The notes under the pieces were generated by a model. That model saw only the letters and a list, made by a program, of their open reading frames with translations. It did not search any database and was not told the origin of the DNA. From contig NZ_KQ958144.1 in assembly GCF_001546855.1 (NCBI RefSeq), positions 1-64,000 of the forward strand: DNA of 64,000 bases, in the 5' to 3' direction. The stretch comes from Megasphaera sp. MJR8396C (GTDB lineage: Bacteria > Bacillota > Negativicutes > Veillonellales > Megasphaeraceae). The position numbers were made by a program, and so were the translations under genes. Shown one piece after another: positions 33,255-41,794 of the stretch (its first letter is position 1; every line of letters begins with the position of its first letter).

Positions 33255-33298
33255 TTGACAAAACATTTTAATTCAACTATAATGAATTAAAATTCAAT
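33255..33298 (+). promoter_or_regulatory. argC promoter with twin ARG boxes
   Basis: TTGACA (33255-33260), 17-base spacer, TATAAT (33278-33283). The palindrome TGAATTAAAATTCA (33283-33296) matches the ArgR consensus and overlaps the -10. A second, half-conserved box (33260-33277, ending ATTCA) lies exactly three bases upstream, the canonical ArgR pair spacing. Arginine-dependent repression is expected. Confidence 0.85.
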
Positions 33299-33357
33299 AA
33301 AACATCAAGGTATAAGCTATTTAGAGGTATAAATTGTGTTTCTGGGAGTGATGCATT

Positions 33358-34302
33358 GTGAAGACGAAAGTATTTATAGATGGACATGAGGGGACGACAG
33401 GCCTTCGGATTCATGAACGCCTGAGCCAGCGTCAGGATATCGAATTGATTCCCATCGCTGACGAACACCGCAAGGACCCCGATGCCATCCGCGCCTGCCT
33501 CAAAGCCGCCGACATCGCCTTCCTTTGCCTTCCCGACGATGCGGCTGCTGAAGCCGTCAAATTGGCAGAAGGCTGCAACGTCCGACTCATCGATACGTCG
33601 ACGGGCCGGCGGGTAGCACCGGGCTGGACCTACGGCTTCCCTGAATTGTCGAAGGCGCAGGAAAAAGCCATCGCCCACAGCGATTTCGTCGGCAATCCCG
33701 GCTGCCATGCCAGCGGCGCCATTTCGATTTTGCAGCCCTTGACGGCAGCGGGATTGGTCCCGGCCGATTATCCGGTGACGGCCTTTTCCCTGACCGGGTA
33801 CAGCGGCGGCGGTAAGAAGATGATCGCCCAATATGAAGGCCATAAGAGCGCTGACCTTTTGGCACCGCGTCAATACGGCCTGAGCCAGCAGCATAAGCAT
33901 TTAAAAGAAGTCGTTTCCATCTGTCATTTGGCACAGGAACCGGTCTTTACGCCCATCGTCGATGACTATTACAGCGGCATGGAAGTGATGATTCCTTTCT
34001 TCAGCCAGCTGTTGACTAAAAAGGTTACGGCAAAAGACGTGTGGAATATCTTAGCCGAGCATTATGAAGGCTGCCCCTTCATCCACGTCCTCGACTTTGG
34101 GGTCGACAAGGGCGGTTTCATCAGTGCCAATGACATGAGCGACTACGATGACATGGAAATCGTCGTGACCGGCAATGACCAGCGCATCATGGTCACGTCT
34201 TTATTCGATAACCTGGGAAAGGGCGCTTCCGGTGCGGCCATTCAGAACATGAACCTCATGATGGGCATCGATGCAACGACAGGATTACAGTTAAAACATT
34301 AG
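33358..34302 (+). CDS. argC: N-acetyl-gamma-glutamyl-phosphate reductase, short type
   Basis: The 314-residue enzyme starts at GTG 33358 and belongs to the shorter ArgC type rather than the roughly 340-residue form. KVFIDGHEGTTGLRIHERL binds NADP; FVGNPGCHASGAI holds the catalytic cysteine; SLTGYSGGGKKMI is the conserved glycine-rich turn. It reduces acetylglutamyl phosphate to the semialdehyde. First gene of the arg operon. Confidence 0.94.
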   Translation: MKTKVFIDGHEGTTGLRIHERLSQRQDIELIPIADEHRKDPDAIRACLKAADIAFLCLPDDAAAEAVKLAEGCNVRLIDTSTGRRVAPGWTYGFPELSKAQEKAIAHSDFVGNPGCHASGAISILQPLTAAGLVPADYPVTAFSLTGYSGGGKKMIAQYEGHKSADLLAPRQYGLSQQHKHLKEVVSICHLAQEPVFTPIVDDYYSGMEVMIPFFSQLLTKKVTAKDVWNILAEHYEGCPFIHVLDFGVDKGGFISANDMSDYDDMEIVVTGNDQRIMVTSLFDNLGKGASGAAIQNMNLMMGIDATTGLQLKH

Positions 34303-34317
34303 AAAGGTGGAGTCAGT

Positions 34318-35037
34318 ATGAGTCAGGTTTATGATAACTTTGGCGTACCGCAAGGATTTCAGGCTGCCGGTACGTACAGCGGATTATGCAGCAGCCGTGT
34401 GAAATTAGATGTCGCCATGATCGTAAGCCGACGAGACTGCTCCATCGTAACCGATACGCAGCAGGGGATGACGGCCCGGTCCGGAAAGGTCCTGGTACTG
34501 CACAATGGAATGGCGCTTCCAGAAGGCCTGAGGGGGCGCGAAATTTCAGAGGAAGTCTGTCAGGCCGTCGGTACCTGTATCGAAGAAGCTCCGGCTTCGG
34601 TAGCCCTCGTCGCCAGCGGTGCCAAGGGCCAGTATTTCCGGCCATCCCTCTTGATCCATAGTCTGAAAAATCTGACGGCCGGCCTCGATACGGATAGTCA
34701 GCCTGTCGAAGCCGTTATCGACAATGGCGGTGACGTGTCGGCCCAGACCGTTCTTCTGGCAGATAACGGCGGGGCCTTAAGCGGCATTGCCGCTGACGGG
34801 ACGGCGGACAGCGACGGCTTATGCGTCATCATGACCGACGCCGAAGCCGACGGCGCTATGATTGAAACGGCACTGGCTCAGGTCAAGGCTGATATGGATA
34901 CGGAGAATTTTACCTTCATCGTCATGGCCAATGGGGGAGCCGGCAGTCAGCCGGTCGGCCAGGATGACTTTTCCGAAGGAATCGAAGCATTACTGGTAAA
35001 ATTAGGCTTTCAACATGCTTTGAAAGCGTGCAGTTAA
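34318..35037 (+). CDS. Short ArgJ-like protein lacking the ArgJ nucleophile region
   Basis: A 239-residue protein at the argJ position between argC and argB. Its start (GVPQGFQAAGTYSGLCSSRV) and the segments VLVLHNGMALPE, VALVASGAKGQYFRP and IVMANGGA can be laid along the first 260 or so residues of ArgJ (ornithine acetyltransferase, usually near 400 residues). The autocleavage motif KGSGMI...ATML is gone: where the Thr should be there is ADSDGLCVIMTDA, and the DGDTSTND motif is degraded to IDNGGDVSAQ. The C-terminal half is missing. The frame is intact and well translated-looking, so it is not simple decay. Function unknown; it cannot be an ordinary ArgJ. Confidence 0.75.
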   Translation: MSQVYDNFGVPQGFQAAGTYSGLCSSRVKLDVAMIVSRRDCSIVTDTQQGMTARSGKVLVLHNGMALPEGLRGREISEEVCQAVGTCIEEAPASVALVASGAKGQYFRPSLLIHSLKNLTAGLDTDSQPVEAVIDNGGDVSAQTVLLADNGGALSGIAADGTADSDGLCVIMTDAEADGAMIETALAQVKADMDTENFTFIVMANGGAGSQPVGQDDFSEGIEALLVKLGFQHALKACS

Positions 35038-35055
35038 CTAGGGGGAAGACAATAT

Positions 35056-35964
35056 ATGTTCAAAAGAAGTGATCTCGTTTCAGAGGATGTAAAAGCCGTG
35101 ACCAATGCCCAAAAGGCGCAGATTTTGATGAATGCCCTGCCATACATCAAAAAATACAACGGAAAAATCGTCGTCGTCAAATACGGCGGCAATGCCATGA
35201 TCAATGAAGACTTGAAGCGGTCGGTCATGGGCGATATCGTCTTATTGAACCTCATCGGCGTCAAAGTCGTCCTGGTCCACGGCGGCGGTCCGCATATTAA
35301 ATCGGCGCTGGATCAATTGGGCATCGAATCGAAGTTTATCAATGGCCTGCGGGTGACCGACGAAGCGACGATGAAGGTCGTCCAAATGGTCCTGGCCGGC
35401 CAGGTCAATAAGGATCTGGTTAATCTCATCGGCTCCATCGGCGGCAAGGCCATCGGCCTCTGCGGCATCGACGACCAGATGATCAAGGTCCGCAAACAGA
35501 GCGACGAACTGGGCTATGTCGGACGCATTACCGACGTCGACGTATCCATCATTCAGGATAACCTCGATAAAGGTTATATCCCGGTCATCTCGACGATCGG
35601 GACCGATACCAATGGCCAGGCTTACAATATCAATGCCGATACGGCTGCGGCTCAGATTGCCGGCGCCCTAAATGCCGAATGTATGCTGTCCATGACCAAT
35701 ATCGACGGCGTATTAAAAGATCCGTCCGATCCCGATTCACTGTTGACGGAAATTACCCTTGAACAGTCTCGTCAGTTAGAGCAGGACGGCATCATTGCCG
35801 GCGGCATGATTCCCAAAGTACAGTGCTGTACCGATGCCATCAAAGCCGGTGTCAAGCGGGTGTTTATCATCAACGGCACCGTACCTCACGCCATTCTCAT
35901 TGAAATGCTGACCGAAGAAGGCTTGGGAACGATGTTCGTCGGCCACTATTCGTTAGGGAAGTAA
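35056..35964 (+). CDS. argB: Acetylglutamate kinase
   Basis: A 302-residue amino-acid kinase. KIVVVKYGGNAMI (near 37) and VVLVHGGGPHIKSALDQLG (near 74) bind ATP and substrate; AGGMIPKVQCCTDAIKAGV and a C-terminal EEGLGTMF are typical. The N-terminal extension (about residues 1-30, helical) resembles that of arginine-inhibited hexameric kinases, suggesting feedback control. It is 18 bases after the ArgJ-like gene. Confidence 0.96.
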   Translation: MFKRSDLVSEDVKAVTNAQKAQILMNALPYIKKYNGKIVVVKYGGNAMINEDLKRSVMGDIVLLNLIGVKVVLVHGGGPHIKSALDQLGIESKFINGLRVTDEATMKVVQMVLAGQVNKDLVNLIGSIGGKAIGLCGIDDQMIKVRKQSDELGYVGRITDVDVSIIQDNLDKGYIPVISTIGTDTNGQAYNINADTAAAQIAGALNAECMLSMTNIDGVLKDPSDPDSLLTEITLEQSRQLEQDGIIAGGMIPKVQCCTDAIKAGVKRVFIINGTVPHAILIEMLTEEGLGTMFVGHYSLGK

Positions 35965-36025
35965 GGCTGTTCTTTTGGTACACTGGATTGTCGACCCGGA
36001 TTAGGGCAAAAAGGAGATACAGAAC

Positions 36026-37198
36026 ATGGCAGAAGATTATAAAACTCTGGATAAACAATATATCGTCAACGTCTACAATCGGATCGGTGCCGTCCTAGAC
36101 CACGGCAAGGGAGCCACCTTATACGACGTAGAGGGGAAAAAGTATATCGACCTCAGTGCCGGCATTGCCGTCAATATCTTTGGCGTCTGTGACGACGAAT
36201 GGATTCAGGCCGTCGAAACGCAGCTCCATAAATTGAGCCACATTTCGAACGTCTTTTACACGGAACCGCAGACCGTCTTGGCCGAAAAATTGTGCCAAAA
36301 GACGGGGATGAAGAAGGTGTTCTTCTCGAATTCCGGTGCCGAAGCCAATGAATGTGCCATTAAGACGGCCCGGAAATATTCTCACGATAAATATGGCGAC
36401 GGCCGCCATACGATCATCACCTTGAAAAATAGTTTCCATGGCCGGACCTTAGCGACCCTGACGGCCTGCGGCCAGGACTCTCTCCATCAGGACTTTGGTC
36501 CCTTCGTCGACGGTTTCGTTTACGCCGAAGCCGATAATTTTGACGACGTCAAACACTTATGCGAAACGAATAAGGTCTGCGCCATCATGATGGAAATGGT
36601 ACAAGGCGAAGGCGGCGTCCATCCCCTCGATAAGGATTTTGTCAAACAGGTGGAAGCTTACGCCAAGGCTCACGACATCCTGATCGTCGTCGATGAAGTC
36701 CAGACCGGCAACGGCCGTACGGGATACCTCTATGCCTATATGGGCTACGGTATCGAACCGGATATCGTCTCGACGGCTAAAGCCATCGGCGGCGGCCTGC
36801 CCTTAGGCGTCACCCTGTTTGCTTCTTCGACGGAACATACCCTGACCGACCACACTCATGGCTCGACCTTTGGCGGCAACCCAATCTGCACAGCCGGCGC
36901 CATTTCCATCATCGACCGACTGACGCCGGAACTCATGGAAGAAGTCCAAAAGAAGGGCCAGTATATTAAAGAAGAATTGGAACCGTGCCAGCACGTCGAC
37001 CACGTATCGGGCATGGGCCTCATGATCGGCGTTGCCCTGAAAGACAAAGATCTGAGTGACGTTGTCGAAGGCTGCGTCGCAAAAGGCGTCCTGGTCCTGA
37101 CGGCCAATGGCCTGCTCCGGCTCCTGCCGCCCCTCAACATCTCCTGGGATGACTTGAAAGAAGCCATTGCTATTGTGAAGAAGGTCATCGATAAATAA
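36026..37198 (+). CDS. argD: Acetylornithine aminotransferase
   Basis: The 390-residue class III aminotransferase shows FSNSGAEANECAIKTARKY for cofactor phosphate, NSFHGRTLATL, VVDEVQTGNGRTGYLYAY for the pyridine Asp, and the PLP lysine in STAKAIGGGLPLG. It converts acetylglutamate semialdehyde to acetylornithine. Last arg gene here; the deacetylation step and argFGH are elsewhere. Confidence 0.95.
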   Translation: MAEDYKTLDKQYIVNVYNRIGAVLDHGKGATLYDVEGKKYIDLSAGIAVNIFGVCDDEWIQAVETQLHKLSHISNVFYTEPQTVLAEKLCQKTGMKKVFFSNSGAEANECAIKTARKYSHDKYGDGRHTIITLKNSFHGRTLATLTACGQDSLHQDFGPFVDGFVYAEADNFDDVKHLCETNKVCAIMMEMVQGEGGVHPLDKDFVKQVEAYAKAHDILIVVDEVQTGNGRTGYLYAYMGYGIEPDIVSTAKAIGGGLPLGVTLFASSTEHTLTDHTHGSTFGGNPICTAGAISIIDRLTPELMEEVQKKGQYIKEELEPCQHVDHVSGMGLMIGVALKDKDLSDVVEGCVAKGVLVLTANGLLRLLPPLNISWDDLKEAIAIVKKVIDK

Positions 37199-37268
37199 GG
37201 GAGAGGGGAAACTTATCGTACCTTCCTGCAAATAAAATATTTTTATAAAATCTCAGAGCTAGAAACAA

Positions 37269-37298
37269 GGCCCGGCGTAGATGCGCCGGGTCTCTTTC
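37269..37298 (+). terminator. Terminator of the arg operon
   Basis: CCCGGCG (37271-37277), loop TAGATG, CGCCGGG (37284-37290), followed by TCTCTTTCT. Confidence 0.75.
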
Positions 37299-37318
37299 TG
37301 TATACGGAGCCTCCTTTC

Positions 37319-37347
37319 TTGCTATTGGCCGGTGAATTTCGTACAAT
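37319..37347 (+). promoter_or_regulatory. Candidate promoter of ornithine decarboxylase
   Basis: TTGCTA (37319-37324) and TACAAT (37342-37347) with a 17-base spacer, about 50 bases before the ATG. Confidence 0.6.
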
Positions 37348-37399
37348 ATGGCTATACCAGCAATTGGGTAGTTTTTGAAGCCAATAAGGAAGGCCATAC

Positions 37400-39559
37400 A
37401 TGAAACATTTAAAAATAGCTTACAGTTTTGACGTACAGTATTACTTTGTCGACAGCGACCGGGACATCGTGCCCATTGAAGAAACGGACTTTACCGATGT
37501 CGCCGTAGCCGTCCTGTCGGATCAGGATTTTTCTTATATTGACACCATTACCGAGACAGGATTCGGCATCCCCATCATGGTCATCATGCCCGGCGGTGAG
37601 AAACTGCCGGAAGCGTATATCGACAAGGTCGACGTCGTCTTGACGGAAGAAATGGTCAATAAGAGCCGTTGCATTGCCGCTGCCGAACGCTTGGCCGGCC
37701 GCTATGAACAGACGGTGCTGCCGCCCTTTTTTGCCGACCTCGTCGACTACGTCAATGAAAAGAATACGCCTTTTGACTGCCCGGGCCACCAAGACGGCTT
37801 ATTTTTCAAAAAGCATCCGGCCGGACGATACCTCTATGATTTCTACGGACCCCACATTTTCCAGTCCGATATTTGTAATGCCGACGTCACCTTAGGGGAC
37901 CTCCTCATCCATGAAGGGCCGGCCCTCGAAGCCCAGGACTTTGCCGCCGAAGTATTCCATGCCGATAAGACCTATTTCGTCCTCAACGGCTCGTCGTCGG
38001 CCAACAAGGTCGTGGCCAACGCCTTATTGGCCCCAGGCGATTTGGTCCTCTACGACCGCAACAACCATAAGTCCGTCGCCATCGGCGCCCTCATCCAGGC
38101 CGGCGCTGAACCGGTCTATTTGGAAACGGCCCGCAATCCCTATGGCTTCATCGGCGGCATCGACGCCCACTGCTTCGGTGAAGGCTATCTGCGTGAGTTA
38201 GCTGCCGAACGAAATCCTGAAAAGGCTAAGGCAAAACGGCCTTTCCGACTGGCCGTCATCCAGCTCGACACCTATGACGGCACGTTATACAATGCCCGTT
38301 ACGTCGTCGACCGCATCGGCCATCTCTGCGACTACATCCTCTTTGATTCGGCCTGGGCTGGCTATGAACAGTTTATTCCCATGCTCAAGGACTGCTCGCC
38401 TCTCCTCCTCGATTTACAGGACGACGATCCGGGCATCCTCGTCGTCCAGTCGGTCCATAAACAGCAGGCCGGGTTTTCCCAGGCTTCGCAGATCCATAAG
38501 AAGGACAATCACATCCATGATCAGAAGCGCTACTGCAACCACAAGGTATTTAACAATTCCTTCATGGCCAATGCTTCGACAAGTCCTTTTTATCCCATGT
38601 TTGCCACCATTGCCGTCAATGCCAAGATCCACGCCGGTGCTGCCGGCCGCAAGATGTGGCTGGACTGCGTAAAATTGGGTATCGACGCCCGAAAAGATAT
38701 CCTGCGCCGCTGCCATTATATCCGCCCCTTCGTAGCGCCTGTCGTTCACGGAAAGCTTTGGCAGGAAGGGGATACCGATGACATAGCTCATGATTTGGCT
38801 TACTTTACCTTTGAGCCCGGTGCCAAGTGGCACGCCTTTGAAGGCTACGGAGACGGTCAGTATCGCGTCGACCCCTGCAAGCTCCTGTTGACGACGCCCG
38901 GCATCGATGCCGAATCGGGAGAATATGAAGATTTCGGGATCCATGCCAATATCTTGGCGACGTACCTGAGAGGGAACGGCGTCATTCCTGAAAAGTGCGA
39001 TTTAAATTCCATTCTGTTCCTCCTGACGCCGGCAGAAAATAAGAATAAGATGCGCCTCCTCGTCTCCCAGTTGGTCCGCTTTGAACGCTTCGTCGATCAC
39101 GACGTTCCCATGCAGGAAGTCCTCCTCGGTGTCTACAACGCCCATCCGGACCGCTATGCCGGCTATACGATACGCCGACTTTGCCAGGAAATGCACGATT
39201 TTTATAAATCCCATCACGTCAAAGATTTACAGAAAAAACTGTTCCGCAAGGAATACTTCCCGGAATACGTCATGAGCCCCCAAGAAGCTCATCACTCCTT
39301 CGTCCGCGGCCAAGGCGAATTGGTTGCTCTCGACAATATCGAGGGCCGCATCGCCTTGGAAGGCGCCCTGCCGTATCCGCCGGGCGTCCTCTGCGTCGTA
39401 CCGGGCGAACGCTGGTCGAAGACGGCTGTTCAGTATTTCAAGGCCCTTGAAGAAGGCCTTAACGAACTTCCCGGATTTGCCTCGGAAATCCAAGGCGTCT
39501 ATTTGGAAAAAGAGGACGATGGCCGCATCCATGCCTACGGCTACGTCCTAAAAGAATAA
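37400..39559 (+). CDS. Ornithine decarboxylase, large bacterial type
   Basis: The 719-residue protein has the three-domain layout of fold-type I basic amino-acid decarboxylases: an N-terminal wing domain (1-110), a PLP domain and a C-terminal domain. The PLP lysine is in QSVHKQQAGFSQASQIHKKD (about residue 355), the form typical of SpeC/SpeF ornithine decarboxylases; FVLNGSSSANKVVANAL and FDSAWAGYEQF are also conserved. It makes putrescine. Placement right after the arg genes links ornithine synthesis to polyamines. Lysine or arginine as substrate is less likely. Confidence 0.85.
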   Translation: MKHLKIAYSFDVQYYFVDSDRDIVPIEETDFTDVAVAVLSDQDFSYIDTITETGFGIPIMVIMPGGEKLPEAYIDKVDVVLTEEMVNKSRCIAAAERLAGRYEQTVLPPFFADLVDYVNEKNTPFDCPGHQDGLFFKKHPAGRYLYDFYGPHIFQSDICNADVTLGDLLIHEGPALEAQDFAAEVFHADKTYFVLNGSSSANKVVANALLAPGDLVLYDRNNHKSVAIGALIQAGAEPVYLETARNPYGFIGGIDAHCFGEGYLRELAAERNPEKAKAKRPFRLAVIQLDTYDGTLYNARYVVDRIGHLCDYILFDSAWAGYEQFIPMLKDCSPLLLDLQDDDPGILVVQSVHKQQAGFSQASQIHKKDNHIHDQKRYCNHKVFNNSFMANASTSPFYPMFATIAVNAKIHAGAAGRKMWLDCVKLGIDARKDILRRCHYIRPFVAPVVHGKLWQEGDTDDIAHDLAYFTFEPGAKWHAFEGYGDGQYRVDPCKLLLTTPGIDAESGEYEDFGIHANILATYLRGNGVIPEKCDLNSILFLLTPAENKNKMRLLVSQLVRFERFVDHDVPMQEVLLGVYNAHPDRYAGYTIRRLCQEMHDFYKSHHVKDLQKKLFRKEYFPEYVMSPQEAHHSFVRGQGELVALDNIEGRIALEGALPYPPGVLCVVPGERWSKTAVQYFKALEEGLNELPGFASEIQGVYLEKEDDGRIHAYGYVLKE

Positions 39560-39570
39560 GCTTGTAAACG

Positions 39571-39614
39571 AAAAAAACACGATTTCTTCCGTGAAGGAAG
39601 AAATCGTGTTTTTG
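39571..39614. terminator. Bidirectional terminator between odc and metF
   Basis: AAAAACACGATTTCTTCC, loop GTGA, GGAAGAAATCGTGTTTTT; a near-perfect palindrome with A and T tracts that serves both convergent genes. Confidence 0.92.
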
Positions 39615-39624
39615 GTTGCTCGTC

Positions 39625-40479
39625 TTACAGCAGGTTTTTGACTGCTTCGGAAATTCGTTTGGCAATGTCCGGATTGTTCATGGTGTAGACGTGGATGCCG
39701 TCGACGCCGTTGGCCAGAAGGTCGGCAATCTGGTCGATGGCATAGGTGATGCCGATGTCGTACATGGCGTCGGGTTTGTCGCCGTATTTGGCAATGGCCC
39801 GCTGGAATTTGATGGGCAGGGTGGCGCCGCACATGGCGATCATGTTTTCGATTTGGCGCTTGTTGGTAACCGGCATGATGCCCGCTTCGATGGGCACCTT
39901 GATGCCGGCGATTTCACAGCGTTCGCGGAAGCGGTAAAATACGGTATTGTCGAAAAACATCTGGGAAATCAGTTCGCTGGCACCGGCATCGACCTTGGTC
40001 TTGAGGTTTCGGATGTCGGCAACGACGGTCTTGGCTTCGGCATGGCCTTCGGGATAGCAGGCGCCAGTGATGTTGAATTCCGGCTCTTTTTCCTTAATGA
40101 AGGCGATGAGGTCGCTGGCATGTTCAAAGCGATGGGACCGTTCTCTTCCCGGCGTTTCGTCGCCGCGAAGGGCCAGGATGTTTTCGATTCCCCGTGCTTT
40201 CAGCTCTTCTAAGGTTTCGAGGGCTTCTTCTTCCGTAAGGTAGATGCAGGGCATGTGGGCCACGGTTTCGCAGCCCAGGTTCTTTATATAGGTTGCAACT
40301 TCTGTCGTGCGGTTGCTGCCCTGGCCGCCGGCACCGCAGGTTACGCTGATGAAGTCCGGTCGGATCTTGCTCAGTTCATCCAGTGTGGGATATACGCTTT
40401 CGATGGGAGTATCTCGTTTTGGCGGGAAAACTTCGAATGAAAAGACTGTCTTTTTGGTAAAAAGCTCGTTAGTGTGCAT
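39625..40479 (-). CDS. metF: Methylenetetrahydrofolate reductase
   Basis: A 284-residue MTHFR. FSFEVFPPKRD with the catalytic Glu, PDFISVTCGAGGQGSNRT, and ILALRGDETPG for FAD are family marks; LISQMFFDN is also typical. It makes 5-methyl-THF for methionine synthesis. It lies about 100 bases after metQ on the same strand and is probably under the same SAM-I riboswitch. Slightly shorter than the 295-residue E. coli protein but complete. Confidence 0.95.
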   Translation of the reverse strand: MHTNELFTKKTVFSFEVFPPKRDTPIESVYPTLDELSKIRPDFISVTCGAGGQGSNRTTEVATYIKNLGCETVAHMPCIYLTEEEALETLEELKARGIENILALRGDETPGRERSHRFEHASDLIAFIKEKEPEFNITGACYPEGHAEAKTVVADIRNLKTKVDAGASELISQMFFDNTVFYRFRERCEIAGIKVPIEAGIMPVTNKRQIENMIAMCGATLPIKFQRAIAKYGDKPDAMYDIGITYAIDQIADLLANGVDGIHVYTMNNPDIAKRISEAVKNLL

Positions 40480-40509
40480 ACATCAATGTCCCCCTCAGAT
40501 CGTAAGAAG

Positions 40510-40545
40510 ATAAAGGCTGCCCCCATAGAGGCAGCCTCTTTTCTT
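40510..40545. terminator. Hairpin between metQ and metF
   Basis: GGCTGCC and GGCAGCC arms around CCCATAGA. The T-rich tract is on the plus-strand side (TCTTTTCTT), so for the minus-strand metQ-metF transcript it is only a weak terminator and may give partial read-through. Confidence 0.5.
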
Positions 40546-40581
40546 ATCTTTTATTATATTGAAGATTTTCGGTCCTGTCTA

Positions 40582-41412
40582 TTAGAAACTCGGTAAGATA
40601 GCGCCTTGGTACTTATCTTCGATGAATTTCTTGACTTCCGGAGACTGGAGCGCTTTGACGAGCTTCTGGATTTCCGGACGGTTTTCGTCGCCGTCACGAA
40701 CGACGAGGACGTTAGCATACGGCGAATCCTTCGGTTCCAGGAAGAGGGCGTCTTTCAACGGATTGAGGCCGGCTTCCATAGCGAAGTTGGTGTTGATGAG
40801 GGCGATGTCGACGTCGTCGATGGAACGGGGAATCTGAGCCGCTTCGAGTTCGACGAACTGGAGATTTTTATCGTTCTTTACGACATCCTGAACGGTAGAC
40901 GTGATGTTGCCGCCGTCTTTAAGGGTGATGAGACCGGCACTCTGGAGAATGAGGAGGGCGCGGCCGCCGTTGGTCGGGTCGTTGGGGATGGCGACTTTGG
41001 CGCCGTCAGCGAGGTCTTTCAGATCTTTGATTTTGCGGGAGTAAATGCCCATCGGTTCGACGTGGATCTTGGCGATGGCTTTTAATTTCGTGCCGTGTTC
41101 GCTGTTGAATTTATCGAGGTACGGCGTGTGCTGGAAGAAGTTGGCATCCAGTTCTTTGTCGTTTAACGCCAGGTTCGGTTTGACGTAATCCGTAAATTCG
41201 ACGACTTTGAGATCGACCCCTTCTTTGGCTAAGAGCGGTTTGATTTCGTTGAGGATTTCAGCGTGCGGAACGGGCGTAGCGCCGACGGTGACGGTGACAT
41301 TTTTGTCGGACGAAGCCGTCGTCTGGGAATCACTGCCGCAGCCGGCGGCTAAGAATGCGACGGCCATCAGGGCCGCAGCAGCGAGAACGGAAAGTTTTTT
41401 GAAATTTTTCAT
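40582..41412 (-). CDS. metQ: Methionine ABC transporter binding lipoprotein
   Basis: Start is ATG at 41412 (MKNFKKLSVLAAAALMAVAF) with AGGAGGC upstream; 276 residues. A lipobox LAAGC at about residues 23-27 marks it as a lipoprotein. VTVGATPVPHAEILNEIKP, ANFFQHTPYLDKFN and the VEPMGIYSRKIK region are NlpA/MetQ hallmarks. It binds methionine for an ABC importer. No metN or metI is present beside it, so its ATPase and permease are encoded elsewhere. The SAM-I riboswitch upstream supports methionine as ligand. Confidence 0.95.
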   Translation of the reverse strand: MKNFKKLSVLAAAALMAVAFLAAGCGSDSQTTASSDKNVTVTVGATPVPHAEILNEIKPLLAKEGVDLKVVEFTDYVKPNLALNDKELDANFFQHTPYLDKFNSEHGTKLKAIAKIHVEPMGIYSRKIKDLKDLADGAKVAIPNDPTNGGRALLILQSAGLITLKDGGNITSTVQDVVKNDKNLQFVELEAAQIPRSIDDVDIALINTNFAMEAGLNPLKDALFLEPKDSPYANVLVVRDGDENRPEIQKLVKALQSPEVKKFIEDKYQGAILPSF

Positions 41413-41468
41413 GAGTATGCCTCCTGTTAATATGATAGTCAGACCTTTTTGCTTCGCCATTATCCATG

Positions 41469-41606
41469 AAAAAAAGCCTCTTCCCGAAAGAGAAAGAGGC
41501 TTGTCCTTGATTCTTTATCTCTCGGAATACATTCCGCAGGAATTAGCACCGTGTTATCGGTTGCCGGGCTTCATAGGGCCAGTCCCTCCGCCACTCTGGA
41601 TAAATG
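41469..41606 (-). promoter_or_regulatory. SAM-I riboswitch (S-box) with terminator
   Basis: On the minus strand the order is TTATCCAGAGTGGCGGAGGG, then ACTGGCCCTATGAAGCCCGG and CAACC, then GTGCTAATTCC, matching the S-box core (P1, the kink-turn GGAGGGACTGGCCC and the GCAACC pairing). A terminator follows: GCCTCTTTCTC, TTTC-type loop, GGGAAGAGGC and T7 at 41500-41469. High SAM should switch off metQ (and metF). Confidence 0.97.
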
Positions 41607-41628
41607 TCGTTCAATTGTCTTGTGTAAT

Positions 41629-41656
41629 AGTTTACCATGAATGGGCAATTTGTCAA
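41629..41656 (-). promoter_or_regulatory. Promoter of the SAM-I-metQ transcript
   Basis: On the minus strand TTGACA (41656-41651) and TAAACT (41634-41629), 16-base spacer; transcription would begin close to the aptamer. Confidence 0.75.
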
Positions 41657-41749
41657 TACGAAAATACGCAAGAATCTTGTCGATTTAAAATGATGTTGTG
41701 CAAAAAAGTTATCTTTTAAACCGAAGAGGGGCCTTGCCATATTCCCATC

Positions 41750-41778
41750 TTGACAAGGGACGGCTGTCAGTATATAAT
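41750..41778 (+). promoter_or_regulatory. Promoter of the T-box-ECF operon
   Basis: TTGACA (41750-41755), 17-base spacer, TATAAT (41773-41778): a perfect consensus promoter about 20 bases before the T-box stem I. Confidence 0.9.
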
Positions 41779-41794
41779 CTAAAGCAAATTATAA

